Assembly: GCF_031583575.1 (NCBI RefSeq)
Contig: NZ_CP134146.1
Location: forward strand, 434,001-498,000
DNA length: 64,000 nt
From: Thalassotalea nanhaiensis
GTDB taxonomy: Bacteria; Pseudomonadota; Gammaproteobacteria; Enterobacterales; Alteromonadaceae
Reading direction: 5' to 3'
The first letter of the stretch is position 1. Every line of letters starts with the position of its first letter. The notes below the pieces were generated by a model, which searched no databases, had not been told where the DNA came from, and saw only the letters and a list, made by a program, of their open reading frames with translations. Positions 27,690 through 35,725 of this stretch are shown in pieces. Both the position numbers and the translations under genes were made by a program.

Positions 27690-28660
27690 TCACTAAATTT
27701 CTCTTCAATAAAGTCTAATACTCTATGCTCAAGCCAGTATTGTGGTTTGAAGGGGTTATTGCCACTAATAAAGCCAACATGGCCACCGTGATCACTAACT
27801 TCAAAATCAATTAGACCATTTTCTGGAATTTCATCCAAATATTTATGGCAAAGAAATGGGTCGTCCATGGCATGAATAACTAAAGTTGGTTTAGTTATTT
27901 TATCAAGTCGATACAGGCCACTGGCCTTTTCATAATAATCTTCAGCACTTTCAAAACCGTTGATTGGCGCCGTGACTTTATGATCAAAGTCGTAAAGTGT
28001 TTTAATTTTATCTAATTCAGCAAGTTCAATATGGGAAATAAGCTTAAGGCTTATTTTTTCAGTAGTACTGTCTTTCAACATATCGACCAGATATTTTTGG
28101 TACACCTTCGAAAATCCTTGGTCTATTTGTGAACTACAGCTTGCCAAGTGTAGTGGGGCGCAAATAACTGCTGCACAACGAAATGGATTATTAGGATCTT
28201 CGGCTAAATAATTAGCCAATACATTACCACCCAGTGAAAAGCCTAATATGGCTAATGGCCTGTTCGCAAATCGCTCTTTTAAATACTCTGTACAATAATG
28301 GATGTCCCAAGTGTCACCACTATGATATGACGGACCTTGACGGTTAGGGCGTCCGCTGCAGCCTCGAAAGTGCATTAATAATCCGATCCAGCCTTTGTCT
28401 TTTATTGCTTCCATCATGCCTTTTGCATAATGGCTGTTAATAGAACCTTCTAGACCATGAAGCACATAAACAATTGGCTTTAAAGGGTGCAAATTTGGAT
28501 CTTCAGTCCAGGCAAGATCAACAAAATCACCATCGGGTAATTCAACAGTTTCGTTGATTACTTCGATGGTTTGATTACGGCGTAAAATTTTGGCAGCCAT
28601 GGTTTGTAAGTGTCGATTACTTAACCACCAAGCAGGTTTGAATGAACTGTTTTTTAACAT
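27686..28660 (-). CDS. yheT: YheT family alpha/beta hydrolase
   Basis: The 324-aa protein has the nucleophile elbow LGFSLGGNVLANYL, an acid residue in HAMDDPFL and the His in DHGGHVGF, plus the family opening FKPAWWLSNRHLQTM. It is probably an esterase acting on medium-chain or lipid esters; the substrate is not established. It is coupled to yheU. Confidence 0.92.
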   Translation of the reverse strand: MLKNSSFKPAWWLSNRHLQTMAAKILRRNQTIEVINETVELPDGDFVDLAWTEDPNLHPLKPIVYVLHGLEGSINSHYAKGMMEAIKDKGWIGLLMHFRGCSGRPNRQGPSYHSGDTWDIHYCTEYLKERFANRPLAILGFSLGGNVLANYLAEDPNNPFRCAAVICAPLHLASCSSQIDQGFSKVYQKYLVDMLKDSTTEKISLKLISHIELAELDKIKTLYDFDHKVTAPINGFESAEDYYEKASGLYRLDKITKPTLVIHAMDDPFLCHKYLDEIPENGLIDFEVSDHGGHVGFISGNNPFKPQYWLEHRVLDFIEEKFSE

Positions 28661-28718
28661 TTGACTCTCTATATTTTCTAGAAAAATTATAACTAAAAAA
28701 GAGTAGAGAACATAGAGC

Positions 28719-29162
28719 TTATTTAGTCGTAAATACGGCTAAAACCTGATTTAAGTCATCTGAAACAGTTAATGTTTTTTCGCTAATTATATAGTTATCG
28801 ACAGCGCTTAAGGCATTAAACAATTTATTTTCTTGCTCTGAACCCTTTTGACAGAACATACGAGTTGCTCTAGCAGGACCAATTTCCAGGTTATGCTCTT
28901 CAGATTCATAGCGTCCTGAATAATTGTTACAACCGCCGTAGCCTCGATAAGTATTCTTTTCAGTTAAAAACTCTATGCTTACCGGTTTATTGTTTTCACC
29001 TAATGTTGCCTTAACACCTGCAAGTGTCGTTAAATTCCACACTTGTCCAGTTAATGTATGAACGACAGTTTCCTGTTCCTTTTCAATGTCATTGCTTTGG
29101 CAAGCTACACATAATATTGATGCGGTAATACCTAGACTTAATTTTTTAAGTAATGAATTCAT
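28719..29162 (-). CDS. META-domain lipoprotein
   Basis: From the ATG at 29162 (GGGA site) the product is 147 aa with a signal peptide ending in a lipobox-like CVAC. The META domain follows, with LTGQVWNLTTL, the GGCNNYSGRYE motif and ATRMFC, as in HslJ-type proteins. It probably faces the periplasm. The function is unknown, though relatives are linked to antibiotic or heat stress. A longer in-frame start at 29198 would bury the signal peptide. Confidence 0.85.
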   Translation of the reverse strand: MNSLLKKLSLGITASILCVACQSNDIEKEQETVVHTLTGQVWNLTTLAGVKATLGENNKPVSIEFLTEKNTYRGYGGCNNYSGRYESEEHNLEIGPARATRMFCQKGSEQENKLFNALSAVDNYIISEKTLTVSDDLNQVLAVFTTK

Positions 29163-29378
29163 ATTTTCCCAAAAAGTTAAACAGCTTAAAATAATCATAG
29201 TGCGAACTGTAAAAATTGGAAATGAGAATTCAGTTATAAAGTGTAAATAAATAAAGAAAAATTTTGTCTTATACTTGTCTTGATGTTTTTTATGGCATAA
29301 TACGCGCCAAATTAACGAGGCTATTACTGACTCTGAAATAGCTGTAGTTAAAACATATTAGAAAATTAGGATCAGACA

Positions 29379-29954
29379 ATGTCTATTGAACAAACCTTAA
29401 AAGATCGCAGTGGCGATAAGTGTGAACTTTGTGGTTCGCAAGATAACCTTTCAGTTTATGAAGTGCCACCTGTAGCAGAGCCTAATTCTGATAAAAGCAT
29501 TTTGTTTTGTAGTACTTGTGACAGCCAAATAAACAGTACCGACGGCGTCTACGATACTAATCATTGGCGTTGTTTAAATGACAGTATGTGGTCGCAAGTT
29601 CCAGCAGTGCAAGTCATGGCATACCGCATGCTTAAACGTTTGAATAGCGAAAGTTGGGCGCAAGATGCTTTAGATATGATTTATCTTGAAGACGATGTAC
29701 GTGAGTGGGCAGACTCTGCTGCTGGAGATGCATTAGAGGCCGACGAGCCAACATTAGATAACAATAAAGCAGCTTTAGCAGGTGGCGATAATGTAGTACT
29801 TATCAAGGATTTAGTGGTAAAAGGCGCTAACTTTACTGCTAAACGCGGTACTGCAGTACGCAATATATCCCTCACATCAAACCCGTTACATATTGAAGGC
29901 CGAGTAAATGGCACTCGTATCGTTATCATCAGTGACTACGTGAAAAAGATGTAG
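29379..29954 (+). CDS. phnA: PhnA-domain zinc-ribbon protein
   Basis: The 191-aa protein has an N-terminal zinc ribbon (KCELCGS ... LFCSTCDSQ) and a C-terminal PhnA SH3-like domain (NVVLIKDLVVKGANFTAKRG). The name comes from a phosphonate operon, but the family is not needed for phosphonate breakdown in general, and no phn genes are nearby. The function is unknown. Confidence 0.88.
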   Translation: MSIEQTLKDRSGDKCELCGSQDNLSVYEVPPVAEPNSDKSILFCSTCDSQINSTDGVYDTNHWRCLNDSMWSQVPAVQVMAYRMLKRLNSESWAQDALDMIYLEDDVREWADSAAGDALEADEPTLDNNKAALAGGDNVVLIKDLVVKGANFTAKRGTAVRNISLTSNPLHIEGRVNGTRIVIISDYVKKM

Positions 29955-29995
29955 GATTTGGGCCTAAGTCAGGTTATTGAGTAACCTGACTTATC

Positions 29996-31897
29996 TTACC
30001 CATTAATTATTTCTTCAATTTGTTCTTCCAGTTCCATCCATTGCTCTTCGGCACTTTCAAGTTGCGGTTTAATTTTGCCTTGTTTTAGCATTAAGTCGCT
30101 TAACCTGGCTTTATTTTCTTGCTCATAGGTTTCTGGCAAAGCTAATTCATTTTCAATAGCTTCTAACTCAACTTGCCATTTCTCCACTTGCTTCTCTAAT
30201 TTATCAGCTTGTTTTCTGAGTGGCGCGGCTTGTTTTCTGAGCTCTGCTTGTTGTCGACGTTGTTCTTTTTTATCTACTTTTTCAGGGTTTACATCAATAG
30301 ATTTGGTTTGTGCCAGTGCTGATTTTTTATCATCATCAAGCCATTTTTGGTAATCATCAATGTCGCCATCAAAGGTGTCTACTTTGCCATTGCCAACAAT
30401 ATAAAATTCGTCAACACAAGACTCTAATAAATAACGGTCATGGGCAATTAGTATGATGGCTCCTGCAAACTCTTGCAGTGCTAATACAATTGCTTGTCGC
30501 ATTTCTAAATCTAAGTGGTTAGTTGGTTCATCAAGAAGTAGTAATTGTGGTTTTTCAAGGACGATAAGTGCGAGTACCAAACGAGCTTTTTCGCCACCAG
30601 ACATGGTATTAATTACATTAAGCGCTTGTTCACCGCTAAAACCAAAACGGCCTAGATAGTTTCTTGCTTGCAGTTCGGTAAAATCAGTTTTCGCTAACAT
30701 TATTTGGTTTATTGCGGTTTCATCCATGCGCAATTGTTCAAGCTGATGTTGAGAGAAATAACCAATTGTTAATTCTTGCGCACAAAAACGTGTGCCACTT
30801 TGCAGTTTCAATTCACCTGCCAATGACTTAATCAGCGTTGATTTACCCGCACCATTTCGGCCTAATAAACCAATACGACTGCCTGGAACTAAATTTAATG
30901 TTACATCTTTAAGAATAATAGCGTCTTCTGAATAGCCACAGTCCGTTTGTTCTAACGATAAGAGCGGATATGGCATATAACCCGGGTTATCAAAACTAAA
31001 GCTAAATTGGCTGTCTACGTGCGCAGGCATCAAATCAGGTAATTTCTCTAGGCGTTTTAGCCTTGATTGAGCTTGTTTTGCTTTAGTGGCTTTAGCGCGA
31101 AACCGGTCAACAAATGAGGTTAGGTGTTTTACTTCTCTTTGTTGTTTTTGATACATCGCATCTTGTTGTGCAAGTTGTTCGGCGCGTTGGCGTTCAAAAC
31201 TGGTGTAATTGCCTGAATATATTTTGGCTTTTTGATGTTCTATATGCAAAATTTGACCAATAACATCATCAAGAAAGTCGCGATCATGAGATATTAGAAC
31301 CAAGGTGCCATCAAAACGTTTTAGCCAGCGTTGTAGCCATAAAACCGCATCTAAATCTAAATGGTTAGTCGGTTCATCGAGTAATAATAAGTCAGCTCTG
31401 CTAATCAGTGCTTGTGCTAAGTTTAAACGCATTCGCCAACCACCAGAAAAACTGCTCACGCTATTATTCAGCTGGTCTTGCATAAAGCCTAAACCGTGCA
31501 GTAATTCACTTGCTCTTGCTGGTAAACTATAACCATTGATAACATCAATTTTGTTAAGCAAATATGCTTCCTGGTTGCCGTCATCAGCATTGCGAGCTTG
31601 TTCTAACTGAGCTTCAAGTTGGCGATATTCAATGTCGCCATCCATCACGTAATCTAGGGCGCTTTGGCTTAAAGAAGGTGTTTCTTGCTTAACGGTAGCT
31701 ATTTTCCAGGCTTTAGGCATATCCAAAATGCCGCTATCAATTGACAGTTGGCCAAGGAAGGCCGCAAATAGCGAAGATTTACCACAACCATTGGCGCCAA
31801 CAAGGCCAACTTTATGACCAGGGTGAATGGTAAAGCTTGATGATTTTATTAAAGTTTTTAAACCTCGGTCGAAACCGAGTTCTGAAGCCAGAATCAA
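29996..31897 (-). CDS. yheS: ABC-F family ATPase YheS
   Basis: The 633-aa soluble protein has two ATPase domains and no membrane part. Walker A motifs are GANGCGKSS and GRNGAGKST, with signature motifs SSFSGGWRMRL and NTMSGGEKARL and Walker B in LLLLDEPTNHLDL. A charged coiled coil closes the C-terminus. ABC-F proteins act on the ribosome. The start is TTG with a GAAGGA site. The genome order yheS ... yheT-yheU is interrupted here by phnA and the META gene. Confidence 0.93.
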   Translation of the reverse strand: MILASELGFDRGLKTLIKSSSFTIHPGHKVGLVGANGCGKSSLFAAFLGQLSIDSGILDMPKAWKIATVKQETPSLSQSALDYVMDGDIEYRQLEAQLEQARNADDGNQEAYLLNKIDVINGYSLPARASELLHGLGFMQDQLNNSVSSFSGGWRMRLNLAQALISRADLLLLDEPTNHLDLDAVLWLQRWLKRFDGTLVLISHDRDFLDDVIGQILHIEHQKAKIYSGNYTSFERQRAEQLAQQDAMYQKQQREVKHLTSFVDRFRAKATKAKQAQSRLKRLEKLPDLMPAHVDSQFSFSFDNPGYMPYPLLSLEQTDCGYSEDAIILKDVTLNLVPGSRIGLLGRNGAGKSTLIKSLAGELKLQSGTRFCAQELTIGYFSQHQLEQLRMDETAINQIMLAKTDFTELQARNYLGRFGFSGEQALNVINTMSGGEKARLVLALIVLEKPQLLLLDEPTNHLDLEMRQAIVLALQEFAGAIILIAHDRYLLESCVDEFYIVGNGKVDTFDGDIDDYQKWLDDDKKSALAQTKSIDVNPEKVDKKEQRRQQAELRKQAAPLRKQADKLEKQVEKWQVELEAIENELALPETYEQENKARLSDLMLKQGKIKPQLESAEEQWMELEEQIEEIING

Positions 31898-31972
31898 GTT
31901 AGTATCCTTCGCTATATTTAAAGTTATTTTAAAGGTAAAATGGCAACTTTAGTTTAGCTGTTAATTAATTTT

Positions 31973-32164
31973 ATGAAAAAACGATTTATTGCTGGTGCTA
32001 CCTGCCCAAAATGTAATGCTATGGATACTTTGGCGTTAACCAAAGAGAACGGTGTTGAAAAAGTTACCTGCGTTAGCTGTAATATGGAAATGACTCAACC
32101 TGCAGAGCAAGTTGAACCTGAAATTCGCAGCGACGAACAAGTGATTGGCGTTTTCAAGCCGTAA
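31973..32164 (+). CDS. yheV: YheV family zinc-ribbon protein
   Basis: The 63-aa protein carries two CxxC pairs (TCPKCNAMDT and VTCVSCNME) that should bind zinc, and it matches YheV. The function is unknown. It is divergent from yheS and convergent with slyX, as in the conserved yheV-slyX-fkpA area. Confidence 0.9.
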   Translation: MKKRFIAGATCPKCNAMDTLALTKENGVEKVTCVSCNMEMTQPAEQVEPEIRSDEQVIGVFKP

Positions 32165-32182
32165 ACATTACCGCCTTAATTT

Positions 32183-32416
32183 TTAATAATGGGGTGGTGG
32201 GGTTTCATCTTCTACCCGCCCAACAGCCGTTGTGTTCATATCTTTTACCCGTTGGCCGATAAGCCTTAGTTGTTCATTTAGATCACTAAGTTGCTCATGG
32301 TGAACGGTAATTTCATTATTGAGTTGTTCAATAATATCGTCTTGAAAAGCGATTTTCGCTTCCAAATTATCAACACGGTCTAGTAATACCGATATTTGTT
32401 GTAACTCTGTGGTCAT
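32183..32416 (-). CDS. slyX: SlyX family protein
   Basis: From the ATG at 32416 (AAGG site) the protein is 77 aa. It is almost wholly coiled coil (LLDRVDNLEAKIAFQDDIIE) with the typical TPPPHY C-terminus. The function is unknown. A repeat element starts 15 bases upstream of the start codon and may affect its promoter. Confidence 0.93.
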   Translation of the reverse strand: MTTELQQISVLLDRVDNLEAKIAFQDDIIEQLNNEITVHHEQLSDLNEQLRLIGQRVKDMNTTAVGRVEDETPPPHY

Positions 32417-32430
32417 AATTAAGCCTTTAT

Positions 32431-32686
32431 TAGTACCCATTACCAATCAATATGCAGGTTTCTGAGCGTTTGAACAGCCTTTATACAAGGTACATTTAAA
32501 CGGTTACGGTCGTTTCATAAAAATGAAGCTAAGGGAATGCTCAAACGTTTCTTCGATGGGTTTAAAATAGATTTATACTGCGTTATTAAAATTAACAATG
32601 GAATAACCATTCTCTAAATTTAATATCTTGCCTAAACCACTTTTAATTCCCACAGAAATCCCGCACTTTGAATTGTAACGGGTATA
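32431..32686 (+). mobile_element. MITE-like repeat, copy 1 (degenerate, about 256 bp)
   Basis: The ends TAGTACCC and ACGGGTATA are imperfect inverted repeats. The interior matches the reverse complement of 41066-41329 throughout, including a 17-bp identity at 32551-32567 and a 16-bp identity at 32609-32624. No intact ORF is present. It fills most of the slyX-fkpA gap. Confidence 0.75.
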
Positions 32687-32933
32687 TATCCAAGCATTAT
32701 CGCTAAATAATCACTGTCGTTAAAGTTTAATTACTAAATAGATCAAATTTTACACTTTAAATGTCGAAAAACATCTCCATATTTATCCTTAAGTATATTT
32801 TTTGAGACTTTTGTACATTTTAGGGACTAGGTTTTTACTTTAATTGTCGCTAGTATAATGTCTTATTAATTATTTAAACTTAATGTAATAGGGGTTTTCT
32901 CCTTTTATGTGGTACTTATTTTTGGAGAAAAAA
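32687..32933 (+). promoter_or_regulatory. fkpA upstream region with a consensus -10 box
   Basis: Between the repeat and fkpA the DNA is AT-rich. A TATAAT at 32854-32859 is the best -10 candidate; a convincing -35 is not seen at the right distance. Nothing else is recognised. Confidence 0.35.
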
Positions 32934-33692
32934 ATGAAATTTATCGTTAAACCAACTTTGGTAGCAGTAGCTGTAATGGCATTAATGGGCTGTAACCAAG
33001 AAGCAGAGAAAAAAGCTGCTGTACTTGAAACAGAAGATCAAAAACAATCTTATGCTTTAGGTGCTTCGATTGGTACTTATATGAATAACAACTTAACTGA
33101 GCAAGAAAAGTTTGGTGTTGTTTTAGATAAAGAACTATTAATGGCTGGTTTTACTGAAAGCTTAAATGGTAATGCACAACTAGAGCAAGAAGAAATTCAG
33201 CAGCTTCTAATGGCATTAGACCAAAAAGTAAATGAGAAAAAACAAGCTCAAGCAGCAATTGAAAACGAGAAAAGTTTAGATGCTGGTAAAAACTTTTTAG
33301 CAGAAAATGCTAAAGTTGAAGGCGTTCAAACTACTGAGTCAGGTTTACAATACCAAGTATTAACTGCTGCCGAAGGTGCTAAACCTACTGCAACTGATAC
33401 TGTTAAAGTACATTACACTGGTAAGTTAATTGACGGCACTACATTTGATAGTTCTGTTGATCGTGGTGAGCCAATTGAGTTCCCACTTAACCGTGTAATT
33501 AAAGGTTGGACTGAAGGTGTTCAGTTAATGAGTGTTGGTTCTAAGTACAAGTTTGTTATCCCTTCAGAACTTGCATACGGACCAAACGGTACGGGCCCAA
33601 TCCCAGGTAACGCAACATTAGTATTTGAAGTTGAATTATTAGACATCATTACTCCTGCAGCACCAGCTACAGAAGAAGCTGCTGCTCACTAA
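32934..33692 (+). CDS. fkpA: FKBP-type peptidyl-prolyl isomerase, lipoprotein form
   Basis: From the ATG at 32934 (TTTGGAG site) the protein is 252 aa. The signal peptide ends in lipobox LMGC, so it is probably membrane-anchored. A helical dimerisation part (about 30-130) precedes a C-terminal FKBP domain with VKVHYTGKLIDGTTFDSS and PSELAYGPNGTGPIPGNATL. It folds periplasmic proteins. The position beside slyX and yheV supports fkpA. Confidence 0.93.
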   Translation: MKFIVKPTLVAVAVMALMGCNQEAEKKAAVLETEDQKQSYALGASIGTYMNNNLTEQEKFGVVLDKELLMAGFTESLNGNAQLEQEEIQQLLMALDQKVNEKKQAQAAIENEKSLDAGKNFLAENAKVEGVQTTESGLQYQVLTAAEGAKPTATDTVKVHYTGKLIDGTTFDSSVDRGEPIEFPLNRVIKGWTEGVQLMSVGSKYKFVIPSELAYGPNGTGPIPGNATLVFEVELLDIITPAAPATEEAAAH

Positions 33693-33758
33693 ATACAAGA
33701 TGCATTTATACTGAACAGCCATGAATTGTTGTTCAGTATCCAGGCTATATTTATAAAG

Positions 33759-33790
33759 AAATCCTTCATTGAAAAATGAGGGATTTTTTT
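33759..33790 (+). terminator. Intrinsic terminator of fkpA
   Basis: AATCCTTCATT pairs with AATGAGGGATT over a GAAA loop, followed by seven T residues. Confidence 0.85.
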
Positions 33791-34162
33791 GTTTCAGGGC
33801 CTAAGGAGTTCAACCTGCCATGGAGCGTTTAAGTTTGTCCTTTAATGAAGTATTTTCTTAATATTTTAAATAGTTAGACCTTACCTAATAAAATGATCAT
33901 AGGAAGTATGGTTTAATTTATTAATTATATTGATTGCTTTCGGCTTTCAAAGAATACACCGTGTTATAGGTGTAGGCTACTTCGCCTTATTTTCTGATGG
34001 GACAATAAATCGCTGAACTCCCTCCCCTTGTTACATTCCCGTTACTGATGAAGTAGTGAAGTCCTCGCTTAAATATATTATAAGAAGCTTTAGAGTGAGC
34101 GTTAATTCCTCAAAAAATTATATCAGCCTATTTATATTACTTAGTTTGCCAAGGAGTGCTCT
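33791..34162. other. Gene-free region upstream of the c-di-GMP/pilus cluster
   Basis: No ORF is supported. Two adjacent hairpins are visible: TACACC (33955-33960) with GGTGTA (33969-33974), and AGGC with GCCT directly after. The remainder is AT-rich. It must hold the promoter of the HPt gene, but no clear sigma-70 boxes are seen. It does not match the c-di-GMP riboswitch core. Confidence 0.4.
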
Positions 34163-34513
34163 GTGGAGTCTATAAAATTTGACGACTTTCGAGCGTTATA
34201 TTGTGAACAACCTGAAGAAATGGTGGAGATCGCCCAAATATTTTGTACTCACGCCCAAGGGCTAGTGCAGAAACTGCAATTAGAACTGAACGATAACGAT
34301 GAATATATGTATTTAATCTACCTTCATCAGTTGAAGGGCAGTGTTGGGTATTTATATTTGCATAATTTAGTAAATACTATTATTGAACTTGAATCAGAAA
34401 TTGCAGTTAAAAGTCTGACCGGTGTGGGTCAGTTACATGACAATTTAATGAATTTGCTTAATACCCTTATTGAAAAAGTTGAAGGTGAAATTGTTATGAG
34501 CGAGTGCATATGA
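34163..34513 (+). CDS. HPt (histidine phosphotransfer) domain protein
   Basis: The 116-aa protein is a lone HPt domain. The phosphoacceptor is His55 in HQLKGSVGYL, the canonical HxLKG setting, within a four-helix pattern. The GTG start has an AAGGAG site. Its stop overlaps the response regulator start (ATGA), so the two are coupled. No histidine kinase is nearby, so phosphate must come from a hybrid kinase elsewhere. Confidence 0.85.
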   Translation: MESIKFDDFRALYCEQPEEMVEIAQIFCTHAQGLVQKLQLELNDNDEYMYLIYLHQLKGSVGYLYLHNLVNTIIELESEIAVKSLTGVGQLHDNLMNLLNTLIEKVEGEIVMSECI

Positions 34514-35694
34514 AAATAGTCATTATTGAGGCCGACAATTTTCAGTGCTTACTCTTAAGCAGAATGATAAAGCGAGCAGGTGATTTTGATGTTATCGCTT
34601 TTTCCAATGTTGACGATTGCTTGATGGAGTTAGCGATAACTAGTGAACCTACGGTCATTTTTTCTGATATAAATTTACCCGATAGATCTGGCATAACATT
34701 ATTTAGAGAATTAAAAAAGAATGAATACATTCTTGGCTTAGTGGTTGTAAGTGCCTTACCTGAAGCTATGTTGGAATCTATAAAGGTGCTAATTGGGCAG
34801 TTCGGGATGAAATTTACCCACATATTAAATAAACCAGTAATAGAGGATGAAATAAATGGGATTATTCACTCAATAGAAAGCTTTATAAACTATCCTAAAT
34901 TAAGCTGTGCTGACAACCTCTTGACTAAAGATGAATTGCAAAGGGCTAAGTATGAAAACTCTTTTCACCCATATTTTCAACCGCAAGTAAATATTCGTAC
35001 CGGAGAAATACACGGTTTAGAGATTTTAGGTCGTATTATCTTTGATGGTCAATTAATGCTTCCAGAAACCTTCATTCAGCCACTAACTAAGTTTGGCATG
35101 ATGACGGAATATACTTTATCGATATTGGCCAGAGCAATTCACTTATTAAGAGCGCATGGCTTGGATGAGCATCGTATTTCTTTAAATGTTGAATATGGCA
35201 GCTTACAGGAGGTTGATTTTGCGGAAAAACTTTTACAAGTATTACGCGAATCTGCATATCCTGCACGACAATTAACCCTTGAAGTTACGGAGTCTAAATC
35301 TTCATTATCTGCAAATGTGTTATATAACTTAACTGAGCTAAAATTAAATTCTATTACGTTATCTATTGATAACTTCGGACATGGCAGCAGTAATATAGAT
35401 GAGTTGTTAAATATACCATTTTCTGAATTGAAAATTGATAATAGATACACGGCAAACATGATAACAAGTGTTAAAACTAAAGCCGTTAATCAATCAATTA
35501 ATCAGCTATGTAAAGACTTGAATATAATTTGTATTGCTCAGGGAGTTGAGACCGAACAACAAATACAGGTATTAAAAGCCTTAGATGTCTCGTTAGCACA
35601 AGGATTCTATTTTTCACCGCCTATACCTGCGCCCAAACTGAAAAACGCATTGACAACAACAAGAGAAATGATGGAGAAATTAATTTTAGCCTAG
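34510..35694 (+). CDS. Response regulator with a degenerate EAL domain
   Basis: The 394-aa protein has an N-terminal receiver domain (phosphoacceptor Asp53 in FSDINLPDRSG, Lys in LNKPV) and a C-terminal EAL-type domain. The EAL motif is Glu171-Ile-Leu, with conserved sites NVE, LEVTES and ELKID. Two catalytic positions are changed: DDFG is D287-N288-F-G, and the Glu of AEGVE is Gln344. By comparison with characterised EAL phosphodiesterases, it is probably a weak or inactive c-di-GMP hydrolase and may act as a binding effector. Confidence 0.87.
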   Translation: MKIVIIEADNFQCLLLSRMIKRAGDFDVIAFSNVDDCLMELAITSEPTVIFSDINLPDRSGITLFRELKKNEYILGLVVVSALPEAMLESIKVLIGQFGMKFTHILNKPVIEDEINGIIHSIESFINYPKLSCADNLLTKDELQRAKYENSFHPYFQPQVNIRTGEIHGLEILGRIIFDGQLMLPETFIQPLTKFGMMTEYTLSILARAIHLLRAHGLDEHRISLNVEYGSLQEVDFAEKLLQVLRESAYPARQLTLEVTESKSSLSANVLYNLTELKLNSITLSIDNFGHGSSNIDELLNIPFSELKIDNRYTANMITSVKTKAVNQSINQLCKDLNIICIAQGVETEQQIQVLKALDVSLAQGFYFSPPIPAPKLKNALTTTREMMEKLILA

Positions 35695-35725
35695 GAAGTT
35701 AATGTAATTTAGCAGTTAGATAATT

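Noticed and set aside
33791..34162. c-di-GMP (GEMM) riboswitch or hammerhead ribozyme before the HPt gene
   Set aside because: The GEMM core and tetraloop-receptor parts are not found; a CTGATGA is present but the required GAAA and pairing stems are not.
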